A stretch of 64,000 nucleotides of DNA. It comes from CADEED01 sp020442965. Lineage in GTDB: Bacteria > Pseudomonadota > Gammaproteobacteria > Steroidobacterales > Steroidobacteraceae. The DNA lies in contig JAWLAH010000006.1 of assembly GCA_041395525.1 (NCBI GenBank), positions 62,001-126,000 on the forward strand, given 5' to 3'. The number at the start of each line of letters is the position of its first letter. Within the stretch, counting starts at the first letter, position 1. Position numbers and translations under genes: made by a program. The notes beneath the pieces were generated by a model. The model worked only from the letters and a program-made list of their open reading frames with translations, did no database searches and had not been told where the DNA came from. Positions 54,337 to 62,985 of this stretch are shown here, in pieces.

Positions 54337-55172
54337 CAATGGTATTCCTCACCACCGGAGACATTCATCGCTTCGCCGGTCACGTAGGCCGCCTGCTCCG
54401 ACGCGAGAAACGCGCAAGCTTTGGCGATATCATCCTGCAAACCTGGTCTGCCGAGGGGGATGCGCGACCGCATATCAGTGAGATACTGCTCCGCGGAGCG
54501 CCCCGTCGCCGCACTGAAGAATTCGTTCTGCCAGGCACCCAGTCCGGTTGTTACGTGGTTGGGACAGATCGTGTTGACATTGATTCGGTGCGTACCGAGT
54601 TCGATCGCCGCCGTACGTGTCAGGCCCACCACACCATGTTTCGACGACACATAGGCTGCGGCGAATGGGAAACCGGACTTGGATGCCTGGCTGCCAATGT
54701 TGATGATGCGACCGCCCTGACCCTGCTCGATCATCTGGATCGCCGCGTGCTTGATGCCGAGAAATACGCCGCGCAAATTGACCCCCAGTACCGCGTCCCA
54801 GTCGGCTTGCTCCGTCTCCACGATTGGCTTCATCAGATAACCGATACCCGCGTTGTTAACCATGATATCCAGTCGGCCATACCTGCTAACTGCACCCTCG
54901 ACGAGCGCTGCCACGTCCGACTCCTGCAGCACGTTGCAGACGATTGCACATGCCTCACGGCCGGCAGCGACGATCTCAGCGACGATCTGCTCGAGCTCGC
55001 TGCGGGTCCCGATCGCAGATTCCGGCATCGCAGCGCCCTGCGGCACACCCAGGTCGCTCAAGACTACCCGACAGCCTTCCGCCGCCAGTCGGCGTGCCAT
55101 CGCCTCGCCCAAACCCCTGCGCCGCCCTGCGCCGGTCACGATTGCCACTTTGCCTTGTAGGTCGGGATACAT
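54336..55172 (-). CDS. short-chain dehydrogenase/reductase
   Basis: 278 aa classical SDR. Cofactor motif TGAGRRRGLGEAMARRL (TGxxxGxG with Arg residues that would favour NADP, although SDLG after the second strand fits NAD), NNAG in MVNNAGIGYL, catalytic Ser in INIGSQASKSG, and YVSSK for Tyr-Lys. Probably oxidises or reduces a hydroxyacyl or keto intermediate. First gene of the leftward pair with the CE4 hydrolase, and divergent from the crotonase gene by 48 nt. Confidence 0.85.
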   Translation of the reverse strand: MYPDLQGKVAIVTGAGRRRGLGEAMARRLAAEGCRVVLSDLGVPQGAAMPESAIGTRSELEQIVAEIVAAGREACAIVCNVLQESDVAALVEGAVSRYGRLDIMVNNAGIGYLMKPIVETEQADWDAVLGVNLRGVFLGIKHAAIQMIEQGQGGRIINIGSQASKSGFPFAAAYVSSKHGVVGLTRTAAIELGTHRINVNTICPNHVTTGLGAWQNEFFSAATGRSAEQYLTDMRSRIPLGRPGLQDDIAKACAFLASEQAAYVTGEAMNVSGGEEYH

Positions 55173-55220
55173 GATGATTGACTCGCTGAAATTGCCGGAA
55201 GCCGAGAATCGCAGAGTGAC

Positions 55221-55997
55221 ATGAGTGAGATCAAATTAGAACGATCACCGCCGCTCGCCTGGGTGACGTTCAATCGACCGACGCGTCGCAATGCGATCTC
55301 GACGGCCATGTGGCAGCGGCTGCCGCAACTCGCCGAGGCAATCTCGTCCGACTTGCAGATCCGTGTCGCGCTGCTGCGGGGCGCGGGCAACGAAGCATTC
55401 AGTGCTGGCGCCGACATCGACGAAATGCAACGCAATCGGACCGACGAGGCTGCGATGCGCCGAATGCAGGATGGTGTACAGGTCGGTCAACGGGCGTGGA
55501 GCCGTGTCCCGCAACCCACGATCGCGATGATCGACGGCGCCTGTGCCGGCGGTGGTTGTGGCTTGGCGCTGGCGTGTGACCTGCGCGTCGCCACACCCCG
55601 CAGTTTCTTCATGATTCCGCCGGCGCGTCTGGGGCTCGTGTACAGCCTTGCAGATACCCAACGACTCGTCACCGTGGTGGGTAGCGCACGGGCCAAGGAG
55701 ATGCTGTTTACTGGCCGCCGCATCGCTGCGAGCGAAGCACTCACGATCGGACTCGTCAATGCCGTCGTGCCCGCAGACGAACTACTGCCGCAGACGACCG
55801 CACTGGCGCAGGCCATCGCGGAACAGTCGCAATCCTCGGTGCGCGCCGCGAAGCGCATAGTCGATTTGATCGGCGCCGGGGTGCACGAAGAAACCGCCGA
55901 GTCGCGCGCCTTGTACGATGCCGCTTTCTCGAGCGCAGATTTTCGCGCGGGCACCGAAGCTTTCCTGGCCAAGCGCAAGCCCGAATTCGATCGTTAG
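55221..55997 (+). CDS. crotonase-superfamily protein lacking both hydratase glutamates
   Basis: 258 aa with the crotonase fold and oxyanion-hole segments FSAGADIDEM and DGACAGGGCGLALACD. Aligned with mitochondrial enoyl-CoA hydratase, the two catalytic glutamates are absent: the residue after GGGC is Gly114 (Glu144 in the rat enzyme) and IPPARLGLV has Ala135 where QPE supplies Glu164. It should therefore not be called an enoyl-CoA hydratase; crotonase-fold decarboxylases, isomerases or hydrolases are alternatives. Start ATG 55221 (MSEIKLERSPPLAWV). Overlaps the convergent alpha/beta hydrolase gene by 4 nt. Confidence 0.85.
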   Translation: MSEIKLERSPPLAWVTFNRPTRRNAISTAMWQRLPQLAEAISSDLQIRVALLRGAGNEAFSAGADIDEMQRNRTDEAAMRRMQDGVQVGQRAWSRVPQPTIAMIDGACAGGGCGLALACDLRVATPRSFFMIPPARLGLVYSLADTQRLVTVVGSARAKEMLFTGRRIAASEALTIGLVNAVVPADELLPQTTALAQAIAEQSQSSVRAAKRIVDLIGAGVHEETAESRALYDAAFSSADFRAGTEAFLAKRKPEFDR

Positions 55998-56956
55998 TTA
56001 GCTGCTTGGCGCTCGAGCAACCGGTCGGCGCGCAGGAACGGCTCGGTGGCCGCCAGCGACTCGGCAGGTGCCTCTTGTACCGCCATGTGTCCGACGCCCG
56101 GCAACACCACGAGATCGACACTCGCCGCGCGCGCGAGCATCGCCCGCAATTGCACGGCCTGCTCCACCGGCGTCTGTGGATCACGCTCGCCCCAGACCAG
56201 CACCACCGGCGCCTGCACGTCCCCGATGACGGCATCGATATCGCCGGCGCGGTATTGTCGCAGCCGATCGAGCAGCGCACGGCGATTGCCCTCGTGCAGC
56301 CACATCTCCCACCACTCGTCGATCAGCGCGTCGCTCACCCTGCTCTTGTCGCCATACGAACTCGTCAGCATGTATTTCGCAATCGCGCGCGGCGTGAACA
56401 CCGTGAGAACGTTGGCCCAGCCCGGCACCTTGTCACGCCCCGGCTTCATTCGCTTGCCCTCGAGCGCGCCGGGATTGATCAACACGAGTCGGGTCACGCG
56501 GTCGGGATGCGCCGCCGCGTATCTGAGGCCGATCGTGCCGCCCACCGATGTACCAACGATCGCGAATCGGTCGAGGCCTCGCGTGCTCAAGAAGCGAGCA
56601 AACAATTCAAGCGTGCGGTCCATCGAATAATCGCCGGTTGGATCGGCACCCGTCAGCCCGTGACTCGTCAGATCGAGCCGGATGACACGATAGTGTTGCT
56701 CGAGCTCGCGTGCCCAGGGTTCCCACATGACGAGACTCGCAAAACTCGCGTGCACGAGCACGACCGCTGGGCCGCTGCCTGTGTCCCGATAGTGCAGCCG
56801 CACGCCGTCGATCTCGATGAACTGCGATGCGGGCGTACCGTATTTCACTAACAAGTCCGCCGTCGAACGGTCGCGCTGCGTGTACGCCACGTAGCCGAGC
56901 CAGAGACCAAGCGCCAGCAGCGCGAGAACGAAGAACTTCTTTAGCTTATTTTTCAA
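55994..56956 (-). CDS. membrane-anchored alpha/beta hydrolase
   Basis: 320 aa. N-terminal hydrophobic anchor (FFVLALLALGLWLGYVAY) after a Lys-rich start, then an alpha/beta hydrolase: oxyanion HASFASLVMW, nucleophile elbow GTSVGG with Ser137, acid in WGERDPQTPVEQ, His in LPGVGHMAVQEAP. Probably faces the periplasm and cleaves an ester or C-C bond of an imported substrate; substrate unknown. Start is TTG 56956 because no in-frame ATG precedes the anchor; the region around it is AT-rich and carries two copies of ATAAGCTA. Downstream of the two receptors on the same strand, 121 nt away. Confidence 0.8.
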   Translation of the reverse strand: MKNKLKKFFVLALLALGLWLGYVAYTQRDRSTADLLVKYGTPASQFIEIDGVRLHYRDTGSGPAVVLVHASFASLVMWEPWARELEQHYRVIRLDLTSHGLTGADPTGDYSMDRTLELFARFLSTRGLDRFAIVGTSVGGTIGLRYAAAHPDRVTRLVLINPGALEGKRMKPGRDKVPGWANVLTVFTPRAIAKYMLTSSYGDKSRVSDALIDEWWEMWLHEGNRRALLDRLRQYRAGDIDAVIGDVQAPVVLVWGERDPQTPVEQAVQLRAMLARAASVDLVVLPGVGHMAVQEAPAESLAATEPFLRADRLLERQAAN

Positions 56957-57062
56957 TAGCTTATGAACATTACTTCAACAGAATTAACTAGATCGAGCCC
57001 GTCCCGTCGTGCGCTCGAGCCGCTGGTTCGCACCGCCCTGCTAAGCAGCAGCCCCGCCCGAT

Positions 57063-57083
57063 CGGCTACGGCTACGGCTACGG
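57063..57083. repeat. CGGCTA hexanucleotide tandem repeat at the receptor stop codon
   Basis: Three and a half copies of CGGCTA. On the minus strand these read CCG TAG repeatedly, and the first TAG is the stop of the adjacent receptor gene. The barrel would normally end at its terminal Phe (SYRF), but two codons (Gly-Pro) run into the repeat. Every repeat unit carries an in-frame TAG, so slippage would not extend the protein. Confidence 0.8.
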
Positions 57084-59813
57084 ACCAAACCTGTAGCTGA
57101 AGCGAACGCCGAAAATGCGCGGATCGGGCAACGTCACACCGACCTGATCTGCCGGGGAAAAATTGGTGGGATCCGCCAGCGCTTGCGCAACGTCACCCGG
57201 AACCGCGTTGGCCGTGAGCACTGTGTCATCATCGGCTACATTATCGACAAAGAGCAGCGCCTCCCAGGTTGGCGCCGTCAAACCGAAGCGGACGTTGCCA
57301 CGTGTATAGCTTGCAAGCTGCACAGTGTTCCAGATGTCGACCTCGCGCTCACTCTGGGCCTGCACATCGCCCTCGATGAAAAACCTCAGGCTGCCCGAAC
57401 CGATTGGCGCGCTGTACCGTGCGAGGCCTACCACTGAGTGCTGCGGCGCGCGCTCGAGTTTATTGCCCTTCAGGTTGATGTAACACAGACGCTGATTCGG
57501 TCCGCGCGGGCAATCGCCGATGCGAGCCGCGTCGGTCGGCGATGCCGACGTGAATGGAAAGTCGGTGAACTCGCTATCGAGGTAGGCATAGTTCAGGTCG
57601 AAGAACCAGTTCGCGTTCGGCGCGAACTCGGCGTCGAGTTCGAAGCCCTTCACTTCAGCCTTGCCCGCGTTCAACAACCGCCCGGTCTGTATTCCCGATG
57701 GTGTAACCAACTGCGCGCCGACTTGCTTATCCTTATAGTCGATGAAGAAAATCGCCGGATTCACGCGCAAGCGCCCGCTCAACCATTCGGTTTTCGCGCC
57801 GAATTCGTACTCGGTGACGGTCTCGTCTTTGAAAGTCGCCTCGTCGTAGGAGCCGTCGTAGTTAGCGTCCTGCCACGCGCCCGAAGTCACGGTCGAGATA
57901 CCGCCCGGCTTTACACCTTTCGCCCAGGTCAGGTACACGAGCGAGCTGTCAGATGGTTTGACTTCCAGCGTCACGCGCGGTGCCAAGGAGGAGTGCTCCG
58001 ACGTCAGCGTCACCGGCACGCCCGGCGCTTGTCGCACGCCTACCGCAGGTGGGTAGGGTGGCGGAACGCCGAAGTACGGCAGCGTGCTGAAGAACGGATA
58101 CAGCAGATTTATTGACGGGCCAAATACCTGGAACCCGGCCAGGCTCTGATCTGCACAGGGAATCGCTGGCGAGCCAGGACCCAGCGAACCTGCTGGTAGC
58201 GTCGGCGCGCCACAATCGATGCCACGCACGGTCTCGGTTTCATCCGAGTAGCGCGCCTCAGCAGAGACCTTCCAGCGGTGCGCGAACTTGAACTCAAGCT
58301 GCCCGAAGGCCGACTTGTGATCGATCTCGCGGCCGTTCAGGCGCGGAATGGCAATCATTTGGCCCAGGATCTGATTAGCCGTGAAACTCCCGCAGCTCGC
58401 CGGGATCGGCAGCGGATTGCCAAATGTGAACGGTGGCAGCGCGTCCAAGCAGAATATGTTGATGGAACGCGACGTTTGCTCGACTTTTTCGTTCCAGTAC
58501 AAGCCGCCCAGCGTGAAATTGAAGGCACCGGCATAATTTGATCGATAGCGCAATTCCTGGCTGAACTGTCTCGTGTCATTATCGTAATCGAAGCGGGCAG
58601 CGCGTCCGGAGCGATCCGGTCCGCCGTTGCGCACGCCCGAATCGAAATCGCCATCCTCATCAAAACTGAAAGAGGCTTTCGTATAGCCGCTCAGCGATGT
58701 AAGCGTTCCGGGCCCCAGATTCCAGTTAGCAACGAGTGACGCGCGCGTAATCTGCCGCTTGCTGCCCGCGAAATCGCTCCCCGTGACCGTGCTGGGATCC
58801 AGTCTGACGACCAGCTCGTCAGCATCCGGAACCGTGCCGCGATTGGCGTACACGTGGTTGCTCGACGGGAACACGCCGAACGGCGACGTCGGGGCGTACA
58901 CCCGCGCGCTGCCTGATGGACACGCGCCCATCACCGCAACCACCGGCGAACCAGCGGCGCTCAGACACGTCGACCCAGCCGCGGGTCGTGCCAGCACGGC
59001 GTTGATCGGCATCTGCGCGGTCGGCGATTGTCCGTAACTGTCATCGGTATATTCGAGGCGCGCTTTGGCAGCAAAAGTCTCGGTTGGTTCCCATTTGCCG
59101 GTTATTGCTGCACCCCAGCCGTTCCCGTCACCCACCTTGTTACCAGTAACCTCATTCCTGTAGATACCATCCTGATTCCAGTAGGCGCCGTTGAATCGCA
59201 CGGCCAGAGTCTCGTTGACGGCATCGCTGAATCCCGTTGTTACCTCGTAGCGGCCGTACTCGGCAAAGCTTGCACGGAAAGTCCGCTCTGGAGTCTTTGA
59301 CGGATCCTTGGTCACATACTGCACTGCCCCAGCAAAGGCTGAGCGGCCATACAGCGCCGACTGCGGGCCTTTCACAATTTCAACCGCCTGCAGATCCATC
59401 AAGCGACTGGTGGCAAGCAGCGATCCGCCGCCGAACTGAATACTCTCGCTCGATGTGTCGATGCCATCGACCAGTACGGCCACCGTGACGCGGCCGCGCG
59501 TCGGCGATAGGCCACGGATGGAAATCCGATTGTCGGTGGCCGAATAGCCCTTGTCGTAAATCAGCGAGGCATCGAGTCGAGAGACGTCTGCGACGCTATT
59601 GAGCCCGAGCTTCTCGATTTCCTGGCTCGGGATCGTCGTGATCGACATCGGCACGTCCTGCAATTTCTCGATCCGCTTGCGCGCGGTAACGATGACTTCG
59701 TCGAGTCCGCCAACCGTACTTTGCTGTGCGATGACCGGCACCGCGAACGCCAAGGCCGACGCAAACAACATGGCACTGCGCCGGCCCGCCAGAATGTGAC
59801 AACTCGCTAACAT
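57078..59813 (-). CDS. TonB-dependent receptor, distal tandem copy
   Basis: 911-aa outer-membrane receptor. Signal peptide (AMLFASALAFAVPVIAQ), TonB lead-in LDEVIVTARKRIEKLQDVPM, plug with IRGLSPTRGRVTVAVLVDGI, VEIVKGPQSALYGRSAFAGA, then the barrel. C-terminus LPDPRIFGVRFSYRFGP has two residues beyond the usual terminal Phe. Start is ATG 59813 behind GGGCGAT; the open frame to 60407 runs into the upstream receptor. Closely related to the next receptor (same plug sentences and C-terminal motif), 34 nt apart, so a tandem duplication in one operon. Substrate unknown; the adjacent catabolic genes suggest an organic nutrient. Confidence 0.92.
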   Translation of the reverse strand: MLASCHILAGRRSAMLFASALAFAVPVIAQQSTVGGLDEVIVTARKRIEKLQDVPMSITTIPSQEIEKLGLNSVADVSRLDASLIYDKGYSATDNRISIRGLSPTRGRVTVAVLVDGIDTSSESIQFGGGSLLATSRLMDLQAVEIVKGPQSALYGRSAFAGAVQYVTKDPSKTPERTFRASFAEYGRYEVTTGFSDAVNETLAVRFNGAYWNQDGIYRNEVTGNKVGDGNGWGAAITGKWEPTETFAAKARLEYTDDSYGQSPTAQMPINAVLARPAAGSTCLSAAGSPVVAVMGACPSGSARVYAPTSPFGVFPSSNHVYANRGTVPDADELVVRLDPSTVTGSDFAGSKRQITRASLVANWNLGPGTLTSLSGYTKASFSFDEDGDFDSGVRNGGPDRSGRAARFDYDNDTRQFSQELRYRSNYAGAFNFTLGGLYWNEKVEQTSRSINIFCLDALPPFTFGNPLPIPASCGSFTANQILGQMIAIPRLNGREIDHKSAFGQLEFKFAHRWKVSAEARYSDETETVRGIDCGAPTLPAGSLGPGSPAIPCADQSLAGFQVFGPSINLLYPFFSTLPYFGVPPPYPPAVGVRQAPGVPVTLTSEHSSLAPRVTLEVKPSDSSLVYLTWAKGVKPGGISTVTSGAWQDANYDGSYDEATFKDETVTEYEFGAKTEWLSGRLRVNPAIFFIDYKDKQVGAQLVTPSGIQTGRLLNAGKAEVKGFELDAEFAPNANWFFDLNYAYLDSEFTDFPFTSASPTDAARIGDCPRGPNQRLCYINLKGNKLERAPQHSVVGLARYSAPIGSGSLRFFIEGDVQAQSEREVDIWNTVQLASYTRGNVRFGLTAPTWEALLFVDNVADDDTVLTANAVPGDVAQALADPTNFSPADQVGVTLPDPRIFGVRFSYRFGP

Positions 59814-59847
59814 ATCGCCCCCCCGGCCGCGTACTTTCGACGCGGTC

Positions 59848-62730
59848 CTAAAACCGATAGTTGAACCGCACACCAATTGTACGTGGATCCGGCAAGTCGA
59901 CGAACACCGAGGTCGGAATGGCCAGACCGAAAGGCGGCACCGGGTTGCGGAAATTGACGGGCGTCGACGGGATGGCCAGCTGGCCAAGAAACACCGCCTG
60001 GCGCAGGTCTGCCTGTGCGTTGCCCGGACCGGTTCCGCCCGACTTGATCGTGTCGTCATTGAGCAGATTGTCCACGTACAACTGCGCCGACCAGCGCTCG
60101 CCTTCGAGTCCGACGCGCAGATTCGAAAGAGCATAAGAATCCAACACGATCGAGTTGTCATCTTCAGCGAAGCGCTTATCCACCCAGTTCGTGTCGAGAT
60201 CGACAAACCAATGCCGCGCACCATCACCCAGGGGCGCACGATAGCCCAGATTGAGTGCCACGGATGTCTCCGGCGTGTCCTCGAGGTGATTCCCGGTGCG
60301 CGACAATCTGGCGAACGGTCTGCGCCTGGTTGGTTGCACACCCATCGCGGCAGCACCACGACAGTTGTTACAGGCGTGCAATTGCCGACGCGCGATTTCC
60401 GCCGCACCCGTGCTCAGCGTCTTGAAGTCCGTGTACTCATATTTCAGGAAATGCGTGACTCCCAAGCCAACAGAGACGCGATCCGTGGCGCGCCACTCGG
60501 CCGCGAATTCCAGGCCCTGCAATTCGGCGCCGCTCGCATTGCTCACACGGGTGCCGAGAACAGGCCCGAGAATCACCTGCGTCGAGATCTGCTTGTCCGT
60601 GAAATCCTGATAGAAGAAGGCACCGTTCAGACGCAGACGGCGGTTACTGGAAACCCACTTGCTACCCAATTCGTAAACCCTGATCTTTTCGGACTCGAAT
60701 TCAATCGTGTCGCGTGGCGGCAAACCAAATGCGCCGATCGTGAGGGTTGCGAAGCCGCCTGGCTTGCGCCCTTCGGAATACGACCCATAGAGATTCCAGC
60801 TGTCAGTCGGACGCCACTGGAGCGTTGCTTTGGGCGTCACGTACGATTCACTACGCTTGTAGCTCTGCAGCGGCAGTGCCGTTGGACCCGCAAACGTGGC
60901 TGGAAATCCGGGCTGAGCCGGATAGGGGATCCTCGCCGGCGTGTTGCAGCTGCCGGTTGCGCCGCAAAGAATCGCCGTGCCCGGTCCCTGGCCGCCCGCT
61001 GTCGGCGCCGCAACCACTTCATTGTCTTCATCGACATAGCGCGCTTCGCCGATCAGCTTCAAGCGATCGACGATCGACCACTCGAGTTCGAGATAGGCGG
61101 ACTGGTGATCAACCAACCTGCGCGTGAACGATGGGACGCGCGCAGCGGCAACTTCCGCCATGTAAGGCGAGACATCGATGCTGCTGAAGCCAGCTGTCGG
61201 ACCGCCCGCGCAGATGCCCATCGGCGTTGGAAATGGAATGACCGCAACGACGACGCAATTCGTGCCGGCACCGAACACAGTGTTGTTGCGATCCTCCTGG
61301 TCTGACCGCTCGGTCCAGTATTGCAGGCCGCCGATCAACTGCAGTGGTCCATTGAAGTCCGACGTAAACCGCAATTCCTGACTGAACTGCTCGGTCGTGT
61401 TGTCAGTCTTGAGGTTTTGCTGGATTGTTAGACTCGCGATCTTGTCGAAATCCTGGTCCGAAGAAACTTGGGCGCGTGTGTAACCTGTCAGCGAGGTCAC
61501 CGAACCCAGACCGAAACTGAGTCCCTGTACCGCCGACAGCCTCAGTACCTGACGATTGGTCCCGGAGAACTCGGGCGCCGTGAGACCGTTGTCAGTCGAA
61601 CGCGTGTAGTCCGGATTGTACGCAACCGAAAGTCCGTCGCCTTTCGGCAGAACACCGCGATACGACTCGACCATCATGTCGTCGTAGACGCCAAGATTGC
61701 CCGTCGCGTTCTCGAGGATCCGCACCGGATTGAAGACTCCACCCACGATTGGCCCACCCGCTGCGGTACGAAAATCGCTATTGGCATCGAGATAGATACA
61801 GGACGAGTCGAGCGTCGGTCCAGTACTGACCAACTGCGCCGAACCGGGTGCACCGCCTGGGTTGGCGATCGAATAGGTCCGACAACTCGACGCCGCCGCC
61901 GGCACGGCCGAACTGCCGTTGAACGGCACGTTCGCTTGAGCGCGCTGATCGAAATTGTCGTCCGAATACTCGGTGCGGAACTTGAGCGAGTAGGTATCGT
62001 TAGGCTGCCACTTGAGAGTGAGCGATCCGCCCATGCCATCGCCGCCGCCCACATCGGCACCCGTAATGGTGTTCTTGTAGAACCCTGCATCGTCGAAGTA
62101 GTAACCGTTCAAGCGGATGCCGAGCGTATCGGTTAAAGGCATCGAGAGACTGGCTTTGATCTCGTGCTGATTCTCGCGATTGAAGTCGACCGATACGTTC
62201 CCACCCAGTTTGGCAGCGGGATCGGCGGTGATGTAACTGATGGCACCTGCGAACGCGCTGCGACCGTACAACGCGCTTTGCGGACCTTTGACGATTTCGA
62301 TACGGTCGATATCGACCAGGCGCGGATTGATGAGGAGTGAACCACCGGCGACGCCGATCGACTCACTTGATACGTCAATGCCATCGATCAGGGTAGCCAC
62401 GTTGGGGCGGCCACGCGTGGGTGAGAGGCCGCGGATCACGATGCGCGTGTCGTACGGCGCGATACCCGAATCGAAGCTCAAACTCGGATCACGGGCAATG
62501 ACGCCCTCGATATCCTTGATGCCCTCACGCTCGAGCTGCTGGGCCGTGACCGCCGACAGGGCAATCGGTACATCCTGCAGGTTTTCTTCGCGCTTGCGCG
62601 CCGTGACGACGATTTCCTCGATCGCACCCTGGTCGGGCCGCGCGACGCTTTGGGCAGTTGCGGTGGTGGACCAGGCCAGTGGCGCCGTGAGCATCCCCAA
62701 ACCCACCCAAAGAGTTCCCTTCTTCAGCAT
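59848..62730 (-). CDS. TonB-dependent receptor, proximal tandem copy
   Basis: 960 aa. Signal peptide (LWVGLGMLTAPLAWSTTATA), lead-in IEEIVVTARKREENLQDVPI, plug IRGLSPTRGRPNVATLIDGI and IEIVKGPQSALYGRSAFAGA, a large barrel with Cys pairs in extracellular loops (SSCRTYS/SSCIYLD, NCVV/GICAGG, LCGATGSCN, CNNC), ending LPDPRTIGVRFNYRF. Ribosome-binding site GGGGGGCGAG. First gene of the receptor pair, divergent from the Rieske oxygenase across a 255-bp region with a palindrome. The long cysteine-bearing loops suggest a bulky or specific ligand. Confidence 0.93.
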   Translation of the reverse strand: MLKKGTLWVGLGMLTAPLAWSTTATAQSVARPDQGAIEEIVVTARKREENLQDVPIALSAVTAQQLEREGIKDIEGVIARDPSLSFDSGIAPYDTRIVIRGLSPTRGRPNVATLIDGIDVSSESIGVAGGSLLINPRLVDIDRIEIVKGPQSALYGRSAFAGAISYITADPAAKLGGNVSVDFNRENQHEIKASLSMPLTDTLGIRLNGYYFDDAGFYKNTITGADVGGGDGMGGSLTLKWQPNDTYSLKFRTEYSDDNFDQRAQANVPFNGSSAVPAAASSCRTYSIANPGGAPGSAQLVSTGPTLDSSCIYLDANSDFRTAAGGPIVGGVFNPVRILENATGNLGVYDDMMVESYRGVLPKGDGLSVAYNPDYTRSTDNGLTAPEFSGTNRQVLRLSAVQGLSFGLGSVTSLTGYTRAQVSSDQDFDKIASLTIQQNLKTDNTTEQFSQELRFTSDFNGPLQLIGGLQYWTERSDQEDRNNTVFGAGTNCVVVAVIPFPTPMGICAGGPTAGFSSIDVSPYMAEVAAARVPSFTRRLVDHQSAYLELEWSIVDRLKLIGEARYVDEDNEVVAAPTAGGQGPGTAILCGATGSCNTPARIPYPAQPGFPATFAGPTALPLQSYKRSESYVTPKATLQWRPTDSWNLYGSYSEGRKPGGFATLTIGAFGLPPRDTIEFESEKIRVYELGSKWVSSNRRLRLNGAFFYQDFTDKQISTQVILGPVLGTRVSNASGAELQGLEFAAEWRATDRVSVGLGVTHFLKYEYTDFKTLSTGAAEIARRQLHACNNCRGAAAMGVQPTRRRPFARLSRTGNHLEDTPETSVALNLGYRAPLGDGARHWFVDLDTNWVDKRFAEDDNSIVLDSYALSNLRVGLEGERWSAQLYVDNLLNDDTIKSGGTGPGNAQADLRQAVFLGQLAIPSTPVNFRNPVPPFGLAIPTSVFVDLPDPRTIGVRFNYRF

Positions 62731-62789
62731 CTCGCCCCCCTGAATTCGCTCTAACCGTCATCGCCCGGTCGTTCGCCGGCTTCATTCAT

Positions 62790-62805
62790 GTTGCGTATAC
62801 GCAAC
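62790..62805. promoter_or_regulatory. perfect 16-bp palindrome in the receptor/Rieske divergent promoter region
   Basis: GTTGCGTATACGCAAC is exactly self-complementary, and symmetry resumes outside it (CA at 62787-62788 with TG at 62807-62808). It sits 60 bp before the receptor start and 180 bp before the Rieske oxygenase start, in the largest gene-free gap of the window (62731-62985). GTATAC-centred operators are typical of some GntR-family regulators; no regulator gene is in this part of the window. The rest of the gap holds AT-rich stretches but no promoter I can call with confidence. Confidence 0.6.
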
Positions 62806-62985
62806 GTGTAGGTCCGTGTACTATACAACCTGAGCCTAGCAAGTTGCCCTAGGTCAACACTTTTGTTGCGGTCGCCGGTCCAACCAGCGGTCAGGCCCTT
62901 GTCAACCGCTGGCGACGCGGTGCAATGTCCGTAGCGTTGAGCCACTGCTGCACGTCAGCGTGATGCGCACTTACGGAAAATCGCC

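Noticed and set aside
55221..55997. Enoyl-CoA hydratase (EchA/PaaF) annotation
   Set aside because: Both catalytic glutamates are replaced by Gly and Ala.
59814..60407. Upstream extension of the distal receptor frame by 198 codons
   Set aside because: Lies within the proximal receptor gene in another frame; the signal peptide and ribosome-binding site support ATG 59813.
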